In this document: piece by piece, positions 1 through 11,699 of the stretch
Layout of the letters: every line of letters begins with the position of its first letter
How positions within the stretch are numbered: the stretch's first letter is position 1
Assembly (NCBI GenBank): GCA_905147135.1
Contig: LR990048.1
Span: 19,142,563 to 19,206,562 of the forward strand
Reading direction: 5' to 3'
From: Blastobasis lacticolella
Lineage: Eukaryota; Arthropoda; Insecta; Lepidoptera; Blastobasidae
DNA length: 64,000 bases
The notes under the pieces: generated by a model
Database searches by the model: none
Told to the model about the DNA's origin: nothing
What the model saw: only the letters and a program-made list of their open reading frames with translations
Position numbers and translations under genes: made by a program

Positions 1-235
1 CAAGAGGTCCCGGGTTTGATTCCCGGCCGGGCAGAAATTGAAATGATGAATTTTAATTTCTGTTACGGGTCTGGGTGTAGTATGTATAATAAGTATGTAT
101 TTAAAAAAGTATATAAGTAGTATATCAGTTATCTAGCACCCATAGTACAAGCTTTGCTTAGTTTGGGGCTAGATGGCGCTGTGTGAATTTGTCCACGATT
201 ATGTGTGAGGTAGATGTAATAAACGATTTTTATTT
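1..235 (+). repeat. SINE family A, left-truncated by the window edge
   Basis: Begins inside a tRNA-like head with a B-box-like GGTTTGATTCC and runs into the same body found at 19855-20095: the AAATTGAAATGATGAATTTT block, then a tail with TTGGGGCTAGATGGCGCTG. The start lies outside the window. It is a repeat copy and not a tRNA gene, because the tRNA-like part continues without a break into the shared SINE body. Confidence 0.8.
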
Positions 236-402
236 ATTTATTTATCATGATGTATTATTATTAATGGTCATAAATAAGTAGCAGGATACCAAAAATGTAT
301 CGAGATCCTATTGAGATCATAGCCTCCTTCATCTTACAAGCTAAAGTTTGACAACGTCGCATTTTTAGTTTTAGTGAACCAGCATATTGTTGGATTTTTT
401 TT

Positions 403-456
403 TTTTATGTCATACGGTAGGCAAACAGGCAAGCGGGCCACCTGATGGAAAGTGGT
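403..456 (+). repeat. Fragment of dispersed repeat C
   Basis: A T-run followed by ATGTCATACGGTAGGCAAAC and the next 30 bases matches the start of the longer copy at 21640-22020 almost exactly, then stops. The 457-1029 stretch after it is AT-rich and holds nothing I recognise. Confidence 0.7.
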
Positions 457-1029
457 TCGAAAACTATCATCGCGGTCGTTGTCGTTTAATATTATTAGTT
501 ATTTAAGTAATTAAGTATATAAATAAGGATATGGATTAGTTAGACAATATGAAATTTGATATATTCCCTGATATTTATCTATTACCTTTGATTATATACC
601 TGTCTTACTTGCAATTGCATTATGTTTGATTTTGTACGTAATAGATGGTGTTACTCCTTACGCAAAAACTACTGAACGGATGTTAATGAAATATAGCATT
701 TAGCCCCGAATAGTACATTTATCCTGAAATTTAATATGATTCCGCGGGATCGGGTCCGGAACATTATAACTGAAATTTATCCGGACGCAGTCGCGGCCAG
801 AAGCTATTTTGAAATAAAATCATCTATGAAAGCCAAAATTTTCCCAATTCATTCAATATTAGGTATAAACAGTCTTATTTAAGTACCTAAGTATATTATA
901 ACTAACTACTTATTTACCTATTGTACCTACCTACTTGTTCAACGCTTCCATTATCTTTGGATAATGGATAACCAAAGATCGTGATTTAAAGTATAAATAT
1001 ACTTTGTTATAATTTTAAAAATAACTGAT

Positions 1030-1183
1030 GCTCGTACGATGAGGGAAAAAACATTTGGAAATCTTAAGATTCAGGCAACTTAATGTGTAGCAATGGTGGT
1101 CCAATCTAATCAGGTTCACTGTAATTATGTGATCTGCGAAATCCTGGATTATGGTCAAAGCGTAGATCGCGCCTATCTGTTAT
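1030..1183 (+). repeat. SINE family B, headless copy
   Basis: Carries the SINE-B body in order: GATGCTC...GATGAGGGAAA, a CAGGCAACTTAATGTGT block, TGGTCCAATCTAATCAGGTT, then a GATCTGCGAA and ATGGTCAAAG tail. The tRNA-like 5' head seen at 21034 and in the copy ending at 50115 is absent. Confidence 0.7.
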
Positions 1184-1184
1184 G

Positions 1185-1510
1185 CGTTTTTATGAAAGTC
1201 ATTGTTACTTGACATATTTTGCTTCCTGGCTTTATCACTATGATTAAGTTAATTTAGTTAATTGTTTGATTAAAAAATAGAAGTGTTATGCATAATGAAG
1301 TGTTTATTTCCCCTTCATAAATAACATAGTAAAATCTTTGTTTTTTCCATAAAATAACTTAAATCTGATAAGCTCTTCACATTCGCATTTCGGTAAAGTA
1401 CCTACTAGTTTTTGCCAGCAACTTTTTCCTACAAATATTTAATTTTCAAATAATATTAAAAAATAAATATGTAGTTTTGATCAGGAATCGGGCCTAATAG
1501 TTTATAGAAA
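1185..1510 (+). repeat. EcKL-array spacer block upstream of copy 1
   Basis: The order TTTTTATGAAAGTCATT, ACATATTTTG, AATTGTTTGATTA, CTGATAAGCTCTTCACATT, ATAAATATGTAGTTTTGATC and AATCGGGCCTAAT recurs, with indels, at 18629-18815, 26010-26500 and 35575-35770. Those copies lie upstream of or between other EcKL paralogues. I read this as spacer DNA duplicated with the genes. Its AATCGGGCCTAAT end recurs at 5465-5475, exactly where a Helitron is inserted. Confidence 0.65.
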
Positions 1511-1642
1511 TGGAATGGCATTCCTGGTTATGTTTGATTGTTTTAGAAATACAAGCCAGATGACAGCTTAAATTAAATAAGAAGAATTGTATTGTATATT
1601 GACAATAATTTGAAGTGTGATAACGTCACTCGCTTCTCATGT

Positions 1643-2611
1643 GCCTATTAAGCATGGACTTACTACCCAAAAGGACTGCGCACTGCTTTGACTAAAACCG
1701 GGCAGAGCGAGAGTCACCATCGATAGTCTTGTCCCTTTCTAACAGTGTAAACATAATGTTATTGGCAAAATCACCGTCATTCTAAATTGACAAGTGTCAT
1801 GTTTGGTGTTGCCATTATTGGAGAAATATATTTACCGTGAATTTGGTATCATTATGGGGTAATCCGTACAATTCGAAAAGTAGTTGTCAAAATACCTTTT
1901 GATCTACTGATCGTTTCTACGACAAACTTCGAGTCGACATAATTATCAACCTACGACTTTTTGTTCCACAAAACAGATAAAACAGTTCGGTAACGATTTA
2001 TCCTACAACACTAGTTCCTAAAGAGAAGTACTCGTCGATATCTACATTTCGGGTGACAGCTGTCAAACTTAAAACTGTCATTCGAAATGTAGATCTCGAT
2101 GAGTACTATTATATTACTCTAGGAACTAGTGTTGTAAGACCAATCGTTTCCGAATTACAATAGTTCTAAGTTTGACAGCTGCCATCCGAAATGTAGATCT
2201 CGACGAGCACTATCATTTCTCTTTAGGAACTAGTGTTCTAGCACTAATAGTTTAGGAGTTATTGCAGTTTTATGTTTGACAGCTGTCATTCGAAATGTAG
2301 ATCAATCAACAAGTACTATAATTTCTCTCTAGAAACTAGTATTTTAGGACCAATGGGTTCCGAGTAGTAGGGAATCCTTGGGCTGGACCCTGGTGAAAAT
2401 ATGACCTTCAGATTGCACCCGGTCCGACTCTGCCTGGCCCTGATCGGTAGGTCGGTGTCCGCGCTAAGTAATAAAGTAATTCGGAATTTGCATCAACAAT
2501 GGTGGCAACACTAGAAAGGGACACAGGACTCGATGGTGACTCTCGCTCTGCCCGGTTTTAGTCAAAGCAGTGCGCAGTCCCTTTGGGTAGATAGTCCATG
2601 CTATTAAGTTA
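1643..2611. mobile_element. Fold-back element with ~105-bp inverted termini and internal 104-bp repeats
   Basis: The arms at about 1643-1750 and 2506-2611 are near-perfect inverted copies; both hold GCATGGACT, GGACTGCGCACTGCTTTGAC and GGGCAGAGCGAGAGTCACCA. Inside are three direct units of about 104 bp (CTGTCATTCGAAATGTAGAT at 2075 and 2283, variant CTGCCATCCG at 2179) and one inverted unit at about 1998-2069. No open reading frame resembles a transposase, so this is a non-autonomous fold-back or MITE-like element. I found no convincing target-site duplication. Confidence 0.75.
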
Positions 2612-2777
2612 CAATTTTTTTAGAAAAAATAGTTTAGTTTTTTTGTCTAATCAAAGAAAGACCTATTTCATGATGATACTGAGTACCAGTCTTAAACAGG
2701 GTTTTATTATTTGTCACATGTATACTACTAACCAAAGATTAGGTTTAAAGCTCCAATTATTTCAGAACTAGGTTCAA

Positions 2778-3156
2778 CTGAAGAGAGCCTTTAACCTCGC
2801 CGCCAAGTCTGGCAAAAGGACGCTACACGCTCTTTCCCTCCTGGGAGAAAGGCGTTTTGGTCTTTGGCAAAATTTCAGTCAGTCTTCGTTGCAACCGTTG
2901 CTGAAGCCAGACGGAACATTGGCCTATGCTGCTGAAGAGAAAGCGAACTTGCTAGCTTCTCTTTTCGCGGCGAATTCACGTTTGGATACTGCAAGAAAAA
3001 CACCACCTATCTCACCCTGTGCTGACTGCACTATGGCAGAGGTGCCACTAAAAATCCTGCGGATTCTGGACGTGAACAAGGCTAGTGAACCTGATGGTAT
3101 ACCGGCAATAGTCCTGCGTAGATGTGCCCCCGAGTTGTCTCGTGTTGAGATGCATT
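2778..3156 (+). pseudogene. LINE ORF2 fragment (linker and N-terminal reverse transcriptase)
   Basis: The + frame reads through LLKPDGTLAY, ASLFAANSRLD and ILDVNKASEPDGIPAIVLRR to CAPELS. This is the conserved segment at the entry of the reverse transcriptase in jockey/CR1-type LINEs, where the usual motif is LDxxKASGPDGIP. It starts mid-protein and loses homology after CAPELS. Neither the endonuclease nor the catalytic FADD/YADD part is present, so it is a dead internal fragment. Clade assignment is uncertain. Confidence 0.75.
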
Positions 3157-3159
3157 TTG

Positions 3160-5475
3160 AAGCCTGTGCTGTGGAGTGCGTGAAAATCATGCCTGCAGCA
3201 TATCCTTATTCCAACATTGAAAGATGCGACATGATAAGGTTTTACTACCAGAGGGCCTATCGGCTATCTCAGTGGACAACTGAATTTGACATAAAAAAAT
3301 CTGACACTACTCTTATTTGGTAGACGCTATTGGCAGTTTTCAACGTAGATGACGTGGTGTAGAATTATCTAGTGTCAAATACAGTTGTCAACTGAGTTAG
3401 CCAATAGCCCCGCTGACCTATAACACAAACAGAGTGAAAGCGAACCACCAGCATCGAGTGGCTGTCAAATAATTTTTTAAATATAATTTTCATACTAGAC
3501 ATCTAGGTTGGATACAAAATATATCACCAATATGTGCAGATATTAATAAATATTATAATATCTTTAAATAATGTTTATACATTTTTAGAATAAAATTAAT
3601 ATACTTATATAAATAATACGCGAAAGTTCTTTTTTATAAACATTCACCTTGTATCCAAAGCCAAACCGGAAAAAAAAACTTTTCGGAAAAGAAACTACTT
3701 TTTGACAGAAATAGGTATTTTTTTTGTATTTTCGTGAATTCTAATTTGTTATTGTAATATAATAAATAAAATAAATATCGGCTTCTATTTGAATTTTTGA
3801 GAAATGTTTCAATATCGCTGTGTGAGAGGATGCCCATTGAGAAATTGTGAAATAGGTTAACTCCAGAACTTGAAAAATATAGATAAAATTACTCAAACCT
3901 CATAGTCGAACACTGTTTTCGCTGCCAAAGAAAACTCTGTTATTTATAAAAGTAAGTAGTATATTATAATTTAAGTTTTTAACAAGGGTATAATGTTCAT
4001 ATTTGTGCCATGTTGTCCTTTTCCTTTCACCTTTACTTTTCATGGATTAGCAATAGGACTTCTACATTAGTGGAGGACTTCTACATCATCCCATACTTTT
4101 TCGTTGGTGGTTCAAAAGTGAGAATATCAGTAAATTGCCGTTTTACATAAATTATACCTAATGTTTCATTGTAAGCATTCATAGAATATAATTATTAGAC
4201 AAAACCTTTCCTCGCCGCTCCCTTTAACTGAGACCGTTATATTAAAATACTTAACATTCCTGTTCCCATTTTCCAGGTGTTTTGAGGAATGATCAATCAA
4301 GATTATGACCACGAATAACCAGAGGCCTACTATGGTAATTGTTTTTAATTGAAAAGCTTAACTATATTATTGTAAACATATTTTGTTTGGTTATATGTGT
4401 AAAGCATGAAATTGCATTTTGCTTTATGCATTCGCCATTTGTTGTTCATATTGGGCTAACAAGTGTAACTTGTATTAAGTGCATTTATTTCATGTGTAAA
4501 CACTTCTTAAAAGTATTGTATATTTATTGACCGTGTCGACATTTAAATTTAAATTATTTCTTACAGAAAAATTAATTGGCCCTTGTAATAAGCCAGACTT
4601 ATTTGGATATAAATACCTACCTACATATTATACCTGTACCAAAACATGAATTTCTATTAGGTAAATATAAGCAAAGGCTAAACAAGACTTTTATATGGCC
4701 AAACTTATATTTGAAGTGCACTATTATTTGTTCGAGCCATCAATTTATTTTTGCATTTGATAGCACACATCCTCTTGATAATGGACATCTACAGGTGTAT
4801 GGTTTGCACTGGTACATTGGTACTACAATGACATTAAAGCTCCATTATTGACTTTTATTTTCAGGTAGACGGTGCCGAACACAACTAGAGAACATTCTGT
4901 GATCCTGCGGTGATTATTTTAAATTGAGAGGCGCTTGACTATTACTTTGTAATTAATTTCTAGACAAATTATATGTATGTTAATTATGTGCCATTTGTGT
5001 TTTCTTTAATATAAGAATTGGAATCAGTAATAATAAAGTGCAATATGAAAATCGAGAAAATGCAATCGATATGGCATCCCTAGCCAAATCGCAATCGATA
5101 GATTGTTGTAACGTTATGACCGCAGCACTAGCACTTGTCAAAATTGTTATGTCAAACTATACGTCAAAACCGATGCTGGCGGTTTTCTCTACGACGTCCG
5201 TGTCTCTATGGACGTTTCTTATAATCTGTGCACACTTTACTGCGAACCGCGCGTTGGCTAAATAGCACGTAAGCATTACCTCTGTAATTTTGTAATAAAA
5301 ATACTTTGTTCTTGTTGTATAATCCTTGCTTTTATTTAACATAAGTCCAATCTAGTGTTCCCGTTTTAAAAGTGTTTTAGTTTGAATTACTACTGTAACC
5401 TTGTAGGAGAACCGGTGGCCAATGAGGTCGGCGGTTTAAAATAAATATGTAGTTTGGATCAGGAATCGGGCCTAA
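3160..5475. other. Spacer without recognisable gene
   Basis: AT-rich DNA with several short open frames that match nothing I know. Two acceptor-like sites (before 4276 and before 4865) and a donor-like site after 4333 could reflect an untranslated or non-coding transcript, with an AATAAAG at about 5032. No long frame supports a protein gene. The last bases (5430-5475) repeat the EcKL spacer block. Confidence 0.4.
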
Positions 5476-6420
5476 TCTACACTAATATTATAAAGAGGAA
5501 AGATTTGTACCTATTTTTGTATGTTTGTATGTTTGTATTGAATAGGCTTCGAAACTACTGGACCGATTTCAAAAATTCTTTCACCGTTGGGAAGCTACAC
5601 TATCCGCGGGTGACATAGGCTATAATATATTATCTAAAAAATTACGGATCATTAATAAAACTCCAATAATGTAACCCAAGGTGTAAAAAAATACCCAAAA
5701 AATTTCTTACATCGCGTGCGCTGCTAAAACTATTGATGATAGAACAAAGTAATGTACTATGACTTTGCAGAACACATCATTATCTACAAAAAGTGTCGCG
5801 ACAGTATATGTCTTACTATTATAGTTATGTCACAATAAGTGTTCTTTTATTTTCAAAATTTAATTGAAATGCCGCCGCTAAAAAACGCTCTTTATTTGTA
5901 CCTTGGTATTAATCCTTATCAAAATAAATTACTTCATATTCACGACTGCTTCAATACCTTTATATAACTTTTTGAATTATTCAATTCAGACATTCCATTC
6001 GAAAGATATCACGAGTTTAAAAATGTGAATATTAGAAAAAAGTCGCGTGTTCGCCGCTCAGTCCGCTCGGCTATCTAGGCAGCACGGCCGTCAGGAGCCG
6101 GGTCGCCCCCTTCCCTCTAAAATGGTTGAGGAGACGGTTGGAACTTTTGTGATCGTAATATGGTGTCCTGTTTGTAACGGGACACTACTCAGTACATACT
6201 TAAGTATAATATAATTACTTCATATTATAAAACGAAGTCCCACGCCGTGTCTTACTGTCATTCTGTACGCGATAAACTCAAAAACTACTGAACGGATTTT
6301 CATGCGGTATTCACACACAGACTACATAGTGCGGTTTTAGACAACGTGATTCATGACGAAGGTTCAGGTGTATAATTTGTTAAGGTTTACTACCCGTGCG
6401 AAGCCGGGGCGGGCCGCTAG
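5476..6420 (+). mobile_element. Non-autonomous Helitron (Lep1-like)
   Basis: It starts with TC (TCTACACTAATATTATAAAG), runs through the familiar ACTACTGGACCGATTT region, and ends GTGCGAAGCCGGGGCGGGCC plus GCTAG. It sits between an A at 5475 and a T at 6421, as expected for Helitron insertion, which leaves no target-site duplication. The GC-rich 3' end can form the usual hairpin before CTAG. There is no Rep/helicase coding capacity. It is inserted in the EcKL spacer block just upstream of copy 1. Confidence 0.8.
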
Positions 6421-6509
6421 TATTTTATAAAAGTGGGATGGTTATATTTCTTGTACTTGCACTCTGTATTTCGCCATAAGATAATAAACTTAATCGTTAT
6501 CGTGGATAT

Positions 6510-6537
6510 TATAAATAAAGGAAGCTCATCATTCAGT
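6510..6537 (+). promoter_or_regulatory. Core promoter of EcKL copy 1
   Basis: TATAAATA at 6510-6517 lies 25 bp upstream of the A of an arthropod initiator TCAGT at 6533-6537. The same pair occurs at copy 5 (36174-36204). It predicts a 5' UTR of about 113 nt before the ATG at 6648. Confidence 0.6.
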
Positions 6538-6647
6538 ATCAAATTAATTCTCGGCCTATTTACATGTGATTTTATTTTATTATTTTTTATTCAGTTTTAC
6601 AATCATATTTTCAGAAAAACGTGTATTAGATACCAGTGCTCGTGAAC

Positions 6648-8101
6648 ATGGAAAATCCAGAAGTTAGTATCGATAAGTTCACAGATGAGTTAAGAAAATC
6701 AATTGTAAAAGTTGCGGAAAATGAGAACTTCGAGAAGTACAACATATCGGTTAAAGTGATTACTACACTTGGTGGTTGTTACTCAGGGGAACTGTTTGCT
6801 GTCGACATTATCGGGAGCACTCCTGCTGGTGAAAAAGAAATCAATCTTTTCGTGAAGAAATTGGTACCAGAAGCAGTTGAGAATATGAAGGATATTGCTT
6901 CTTTAACTGATGCTTACGCTAGAGAAGCGTTTGTTTATGGTCAACTTTCGAAAGTGTTTACCGAATTACAAAACGAAGCTAATGTACCAGAAGAGGAAAG
7001 ACTTAAAGTAATAAAAAGTTATGAAAATACTTGCAATGAGTCAGTGATATTAGAGAATATAGCAAAAAAGGGTTTCAAAACTGGTTTCCGAATGAAAGTG
7101 AATTCATTTGGATTCACGAAATTGGCATTAGAACAACTTGCAAAGTTTCATGGTTTGTCTTTTGTAATGGAAAAGCGGAAAACAACATATTACAGGGAGA
7201 ACGTGAAAACTTTATATAACTTATACAACATGGACGGATGGAAAAAGATTATAACAGGCATTATGCAAAACAATGCAAAAAATTTAAAAGATACAATTTT
7301 AAGAAAGAAAGTTGAAGACTTCATTCCGGTTGCTGTAGAGCGATATGAACAATACTTTCAAGACAACGGCAGACATAAACAAGTTCTATGTCATGGAGAT
7401 TTTCGAATGAACAATACTATAAGTAGAGAAATCGTAAGTTAATCATGTAATAATACGTATAAATATAAACCACTAAATCGCTAAAAAATATATGTTTACC
7501 TAATTCTACTTCCAGCTAATAATGATATAACAACAAACCCCCAGTTACCATTAATACCCAACCCTCGGTGGACAGAAGTTTATTGAATAATTAAAAATAA
7601 TACATTCCTATTCCTCGAACACCTTTTAAGAAGAGGTCGTTTTTCCCAATTTAGTTTCATTTCCAAGACAAAACTAAAAGATGTGACTTAATATTATTTT
7701 AGGATGGAGTGGTGACTGAGGTGATACCAGTGGACTACCAAACAGCTTTCTACGGTTGCCCAATCGACGATATCCTATTCTTCATCTACATCGGCAGTGA
7801 CAAGAAACTGAGAGAAAATCATTTAACAGATTTCAAAGACATATACTACAATACTATGGAGAAATTCTTGCAATTTTTCAACATGCAGTTGAAGGAAGTA
7901 TTCCCGAGAGAAGTTTTTGACCGAACCTTCGAAGAAAGGCGTGAGTATGGATTGTGTGTCGCAATGATTTTCATGGGTATGCTGTTATTTGAGGATACAG
8001 AAATGCTGGATATAAGTAAAGATAACATGGGAGAATGGCAACCCAAAGTGCATGAAAGCTTTCAAGAGAGATTTGGAGATATTATTAATGAATTTCTATA
8101 A
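6648..8101 (+). CDS. Ecdysteroid-kinase-like protein, copy 1 (intact)
   Basis: Two exons, 6648-7433 and 7703-8101 (TAA stop), joined across a 269-bp phase-0 GTAAGT...TTTTAG intron, give 394 residues, normal for EcKL/CHK-like kinases. The family uses an aminoglycoside-phosphotransferase fold to transfer ATP phosphate to ecdysteroids or other small hydroxylated compounds, probably in the cytosol. Visible motifs: LFVKK with likely ATP-binding K70; VILENIAKKGF at 133-143; LCHGDFRMNN with catalytic D251; VDYQ with metal-binding D273. The intron separates the last two motifs, as in every copy. I chose ATG 6648 over the upstream in-frame ATG at 6636 because it aligns with the starts of copies 3 and 5. 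There is no signal peptide. The substrate cannot be told from sequence. Confidence 0.9.
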
Positions 8102-8849
8102 ATTCAAATTTAATAGCCTAAAAACAATACATTCCTGATTTAACTTTTAACCATCAATATTACATATAATTAAAAGAGACATGTCATACCCGAATTGCAC
8201 GTTGAACATATATTGTTAAGATCATTGTTTAAAACAATAAGTAGTCTCCCATGCCGCTGTCGGTGCCGCGACGGTCAGCATAAATGGTACCCACTCAGCA
8301 TGTTATTCTGTGAGCCCATTTTTAGGCATGGCATGCGCGTACTACCTTAATTAAATAAATAAATATAAATGTATTAATACATACTAAATATGTACATAGG
8401 TATATAAACAATAAAAAGTGTGTCTGTACATTAAATATTTTTACAGAAAAATAATGGTGGCCAAGAAGAAACGGTAATAGATTAAGAATTAAAAAAATAC
8501 TGTCTGTCTGCACACGGAACAAACTCCGAAACGGATTTAATTGAAACGTTTTTTGTTGTGTAGCTATTAAGCCTGGGCAACATATAGGCTATAATTGATT
8601 TTGGAAACTGGAACACCAGATGTAGAACGGGGGGGAAGGTGGTTTAAAACGGTTAAGTTTCGCGCGAGTATAAAAAAAATTTGAAATGTGGTGTATATCT
8701 TAGCTTGATTTAGTTTATAAGATAGGATGTTTATTAAACTTGAAAATAATACACTATTTTAATGCATTTTCTATCAATATTTTATAAACAGAAAAAATAA
8801 GAAAACTCTAGAAAATCCTGTTTTGCCCGCATTTTAGCCTAAAATGGGT
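8102..8849. other. 3' flank of EcKL copy 1
   Basis: The first ~60 bp resemble the 3' flanks of the other copies (AATACATTCCTGATTTAA also follows copy 2). The rest is AT-rich with no recognisable gene or repeat. Confidence 0.4.
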
Positions 8850-9054
8850 ATCTGATTTGGGCAAAATGGGTAGACGTCACAGTTTTAAGGATAGGTGAAT
8901 CAAACTTAAAATTTACCAGAAAGAAATAACACTGCACCTATCATTTCTACTGTAAACATTTAACATTACGTTTACTGTCAAATGTATAAACTTAAAAACC
9001 TCAACCACCTATCAAAATCAACCTTTCTTTCGTAGCTACAGGATTTGTAGATAC

Positions 9055-10089
9055 GAGACCTTGGGTTCACCATCAGAAACAAAGTGTCAAAAATCCCCAT
9101 CGATCCTATGTGTGCGTCAAAAGTTATTTGGGGTCAAAGGTCAAAATTTCAGGTATTTTGGATTTTTCTCAAAAATTTTAAGTTTTTGCAAAAAGTACTT
9201 CAGTCCAAAATTGTAGATCTTAAAATGATCTACAAAAATGGTTCCCATGATTTTTTTCTAGGAATCACCATCCCAGAAATATCGCGATTTTAAGAGTCAC
9301 GTTCTATGTGATATGCACACATTTCCACGCCACCTGTGAGGTAGTGTACTCGGCGCGGTTTTTTTAAACGTGGTTTCCCCGGTAGGCCTACTCCATGTAA
9401 CGGACTTTAGGTCTCTTAAATAATCAGCAACCTCATCACCTCACGCGACACTTGCATCGAATAAAGTTGGTATTCCACGACTAACTACAACGGTTTCATC
9501 TTCACGCAAAAGTTTATTGCAAATAAAGCAAAATTGTGAAATTTTTTCGAGATACAGAACAGCCCAAATAACCTAAATGGAATACGCTAGCAATAAAAAC
9601 GTATATTTACTTGAACAGAACGTTTAACACGAAAAGAAGCAGGTATATGAACGACACCGCACGGACAATGGAATAGCCAGATGTTATTCAAGGCCATGCG
9701 AGTAGAGGGGATTCAGTAAGGGACTGGCTATGATTTGAGTATATATTTTCAGAATAGTATAGTTTACACATAAAAGAGACACAAATAGGCATTTTTCTTG
9801 TCTATGTATATACGTGGCGTATGTGTGCATATCATATAAAATGTGACTCTTAAAATCGCGATATTTTAGGGATGGTGATTCCTAGAAAAAATCATTGGAA
9901 TTTAATTTTTGTAGATAATGTTAAGGTCTACAATTTTGGTCTGAAGTACTTTTTGAAAAAACTTACCATTTTTGAGAAAAATCCACAAAACCCGAAATGT
10001 TTACCTTTGACCCCACATAACTTTTGACGCACACATAGGATCGATGGGGATTTTTGACACTTTGTTTCTAATGGTGAACCCAAGGTCTC
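9055..10089. mobile_element. Long-inverted-repeat (fold-back) element, ~280-bp arms
   Basis: The arms at about 9055-9338 and 9812-10089 are inverted copies of each other; both carry GAGACCTTGGGTTCACCAT, AAAGTGTCAAAAATCCCCAT, TGTGTGCGTCAAAAG and GATATGCACACAT. The interior (~470 bp) has no transposase. A shorter outer inverted pair (TTGGGCAAAATGGGT near 8858; CCCGTTTTGCCCAA near 10199) suggests a larger degraded palindrome or a nested insertion. Not assigned to a superfamily. Confidence 0.75.
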
Positions 10090-10399
10090 CACCAAAATTC
10101 AGCTCTCCCCCAATTTTTGTTATTTCAAATATCTACTTTGACCGAACTAATTATAAAAAGTTCTTCATGTACCTTTAAACCATATTCGTTTTGGGCTACC
10201 CGTTTTGCCCAATAGCATATGTTTTTGTAAAGTAATAAAAACTTCAAAATGTAAGATAATCCAAGATAACTCTTTGCCTTAATTTAAAGTTAGATAGCGC
10301 TAAAATATAAGCGCAATATTAACAATGTGCTTATTATAAAAGTTTTCGACTAATTAGGGTGGGTAATCATATCTTAATTTTTTTGAGAAAAGCTCTAAA

Positions 10400-10905
10400 A
10401 ACTTTTGGTAGACATACATTAAGCTGCTCCGGTGCCCAAGCAATACGTCACATTTCCAGAAATGAGAACTCGATGGAGAGATTGGACATTCACGGCCAGG
10501 TCGAAGGCAGAAGGACACGGCGCCGATCACCAACTCGGTGGACTGGTCTGATAAAGCAAGCTACAGAATCCACCATGGTACAATGTTCTCGTAACGTCTG
10601 TAACCGGCAATAATGAAAGCAAATCTCCTCTGGAAAGTCTGCGACGCAGTGAACATCTCTCCGGGTACCTCGTCTACGCAACCACGACCACTCTGTCTAA
10701 AGTGTCCGACTAAGAAATTTTATGTGCCCCCTTAAATGACGCGCTACGATGACGAGGCATCAGGAGCACATGGTGGTGGGCCCTGGTGGGCCTGGTGGAC
10801 ACGTCGCGCGACCAGAGAAGTTAAACCAACACTTCCACCATCACTTACCAAACGGTGAGATGGCGGTCAAATGCCTGTCTAGTCTAATATAAAAAAAAGC
10901 ACAAC
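10400..10905 (+). pseudogene. LINE 3'-end fragments
   Basis: At about 10440-10620 the + frames read HISRNENSMERLDIHGQVEG, RRTRRRSPTRWT and ATESTMVQCSRN, the C-terminal end of a LINE polyprotein with reading-frame breaks. At 10830-10900 a separate tail (TCACTTACCAAACGGTGAGA, then CTAGTCTAATAT and an A-run) resembles the LINE 3' tail at 37530-37627. Both are short dead remnants. Confidence 0.6.
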
Positions 10906-11103
10906 GAGGGCTCACCTTAAATAGTGGAGTAATAGAGTAAACGAGAGTCATGCTATGTCAACCCCCTCTAGTGGTATTAGGGAAGGGGTTGATGATGGTG
11001 AACTGCTTAATGTACTTGCATGCCGAGCGTTGAAAGAGGGATGTTAGAGAAACAAGATGAAAGTGTAAATTCGGACGTATAATTTGAATTGTTTGCGCGA
11101 ACC

Positions 11104-11646
11104 TTAAGTCTTGTCTTTCTTCATCGTAATCTTTCGACACTGTGATACGACATGCCCCGATCTCATGCAAAATTTACAGAAGGGTTTCTTCTTTTGCCGC
11201 TCATTAGTTTGCAGTGCCGCAGTGCTAGGTTCTTTAAGTATGACCGGTAAAGATTTCCTGAAGTCTTCTTTAAACAGGGCTGCTATCACATTTTCTGACG
11301 TGAGTTTTGTGTTTATGTGTTCCAAAGCCATAACTAGCGGTCGAAATTCTTCTGGTAGACCAGCTAGTATAATTACGGCAAGAAACTCGTCTACGACTGC
11401 GTTGCCGATTGCTTGAAGCTCTTGTTGGATGCTTATTGCCGCGTTTGTGTAGTTTTGGATACTACCAGTGTACTTGTTACCAAGTAACCTTTGCATCAGC
11501 GTTAATCTCCTGGATAAGCCGCTGTCCGCATATGCTCTTCTCAGCCTGTTTAGTACGTCAGATGCTGATGTGGCCGGTTGTATAATAACACACTCGTCAC
11601 AAAGAAGACATATTTTTGCGTGTGCCTTCTTTTTGAGCGAGCTCAC
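11104..11646 (-). pseudogene. Copia-type gag remnant
   Basis: A 180-codon minus-strand frame resembles the capsid region of Ty1/Copia elements (LRRAYADSGLSRRLTLMQRL, LPEEFRPLVMALE) and ends with a CCHC zinc knuckle, CKFCMRSGHVVSQC. A Copia gag would normally continue into protease, integrase and reverse transcriptase. None is found downstream on the minus strand (below 11104) and I see no LTR pair, so this is an isolated fragment. No host role is implied. Confidence 0.7.
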
Positions 11647-11699
11647 CGAGATTGGGATTTTATACGGTGGTTACATAATCAAAACTTCATTGAGTAAAT

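Noticed and set aside
6636..6647. Upstream start codon for EcKL copy 1
   Set aside because: Paralogues start at the equivalent of 6648; the four extra codons are not shared.
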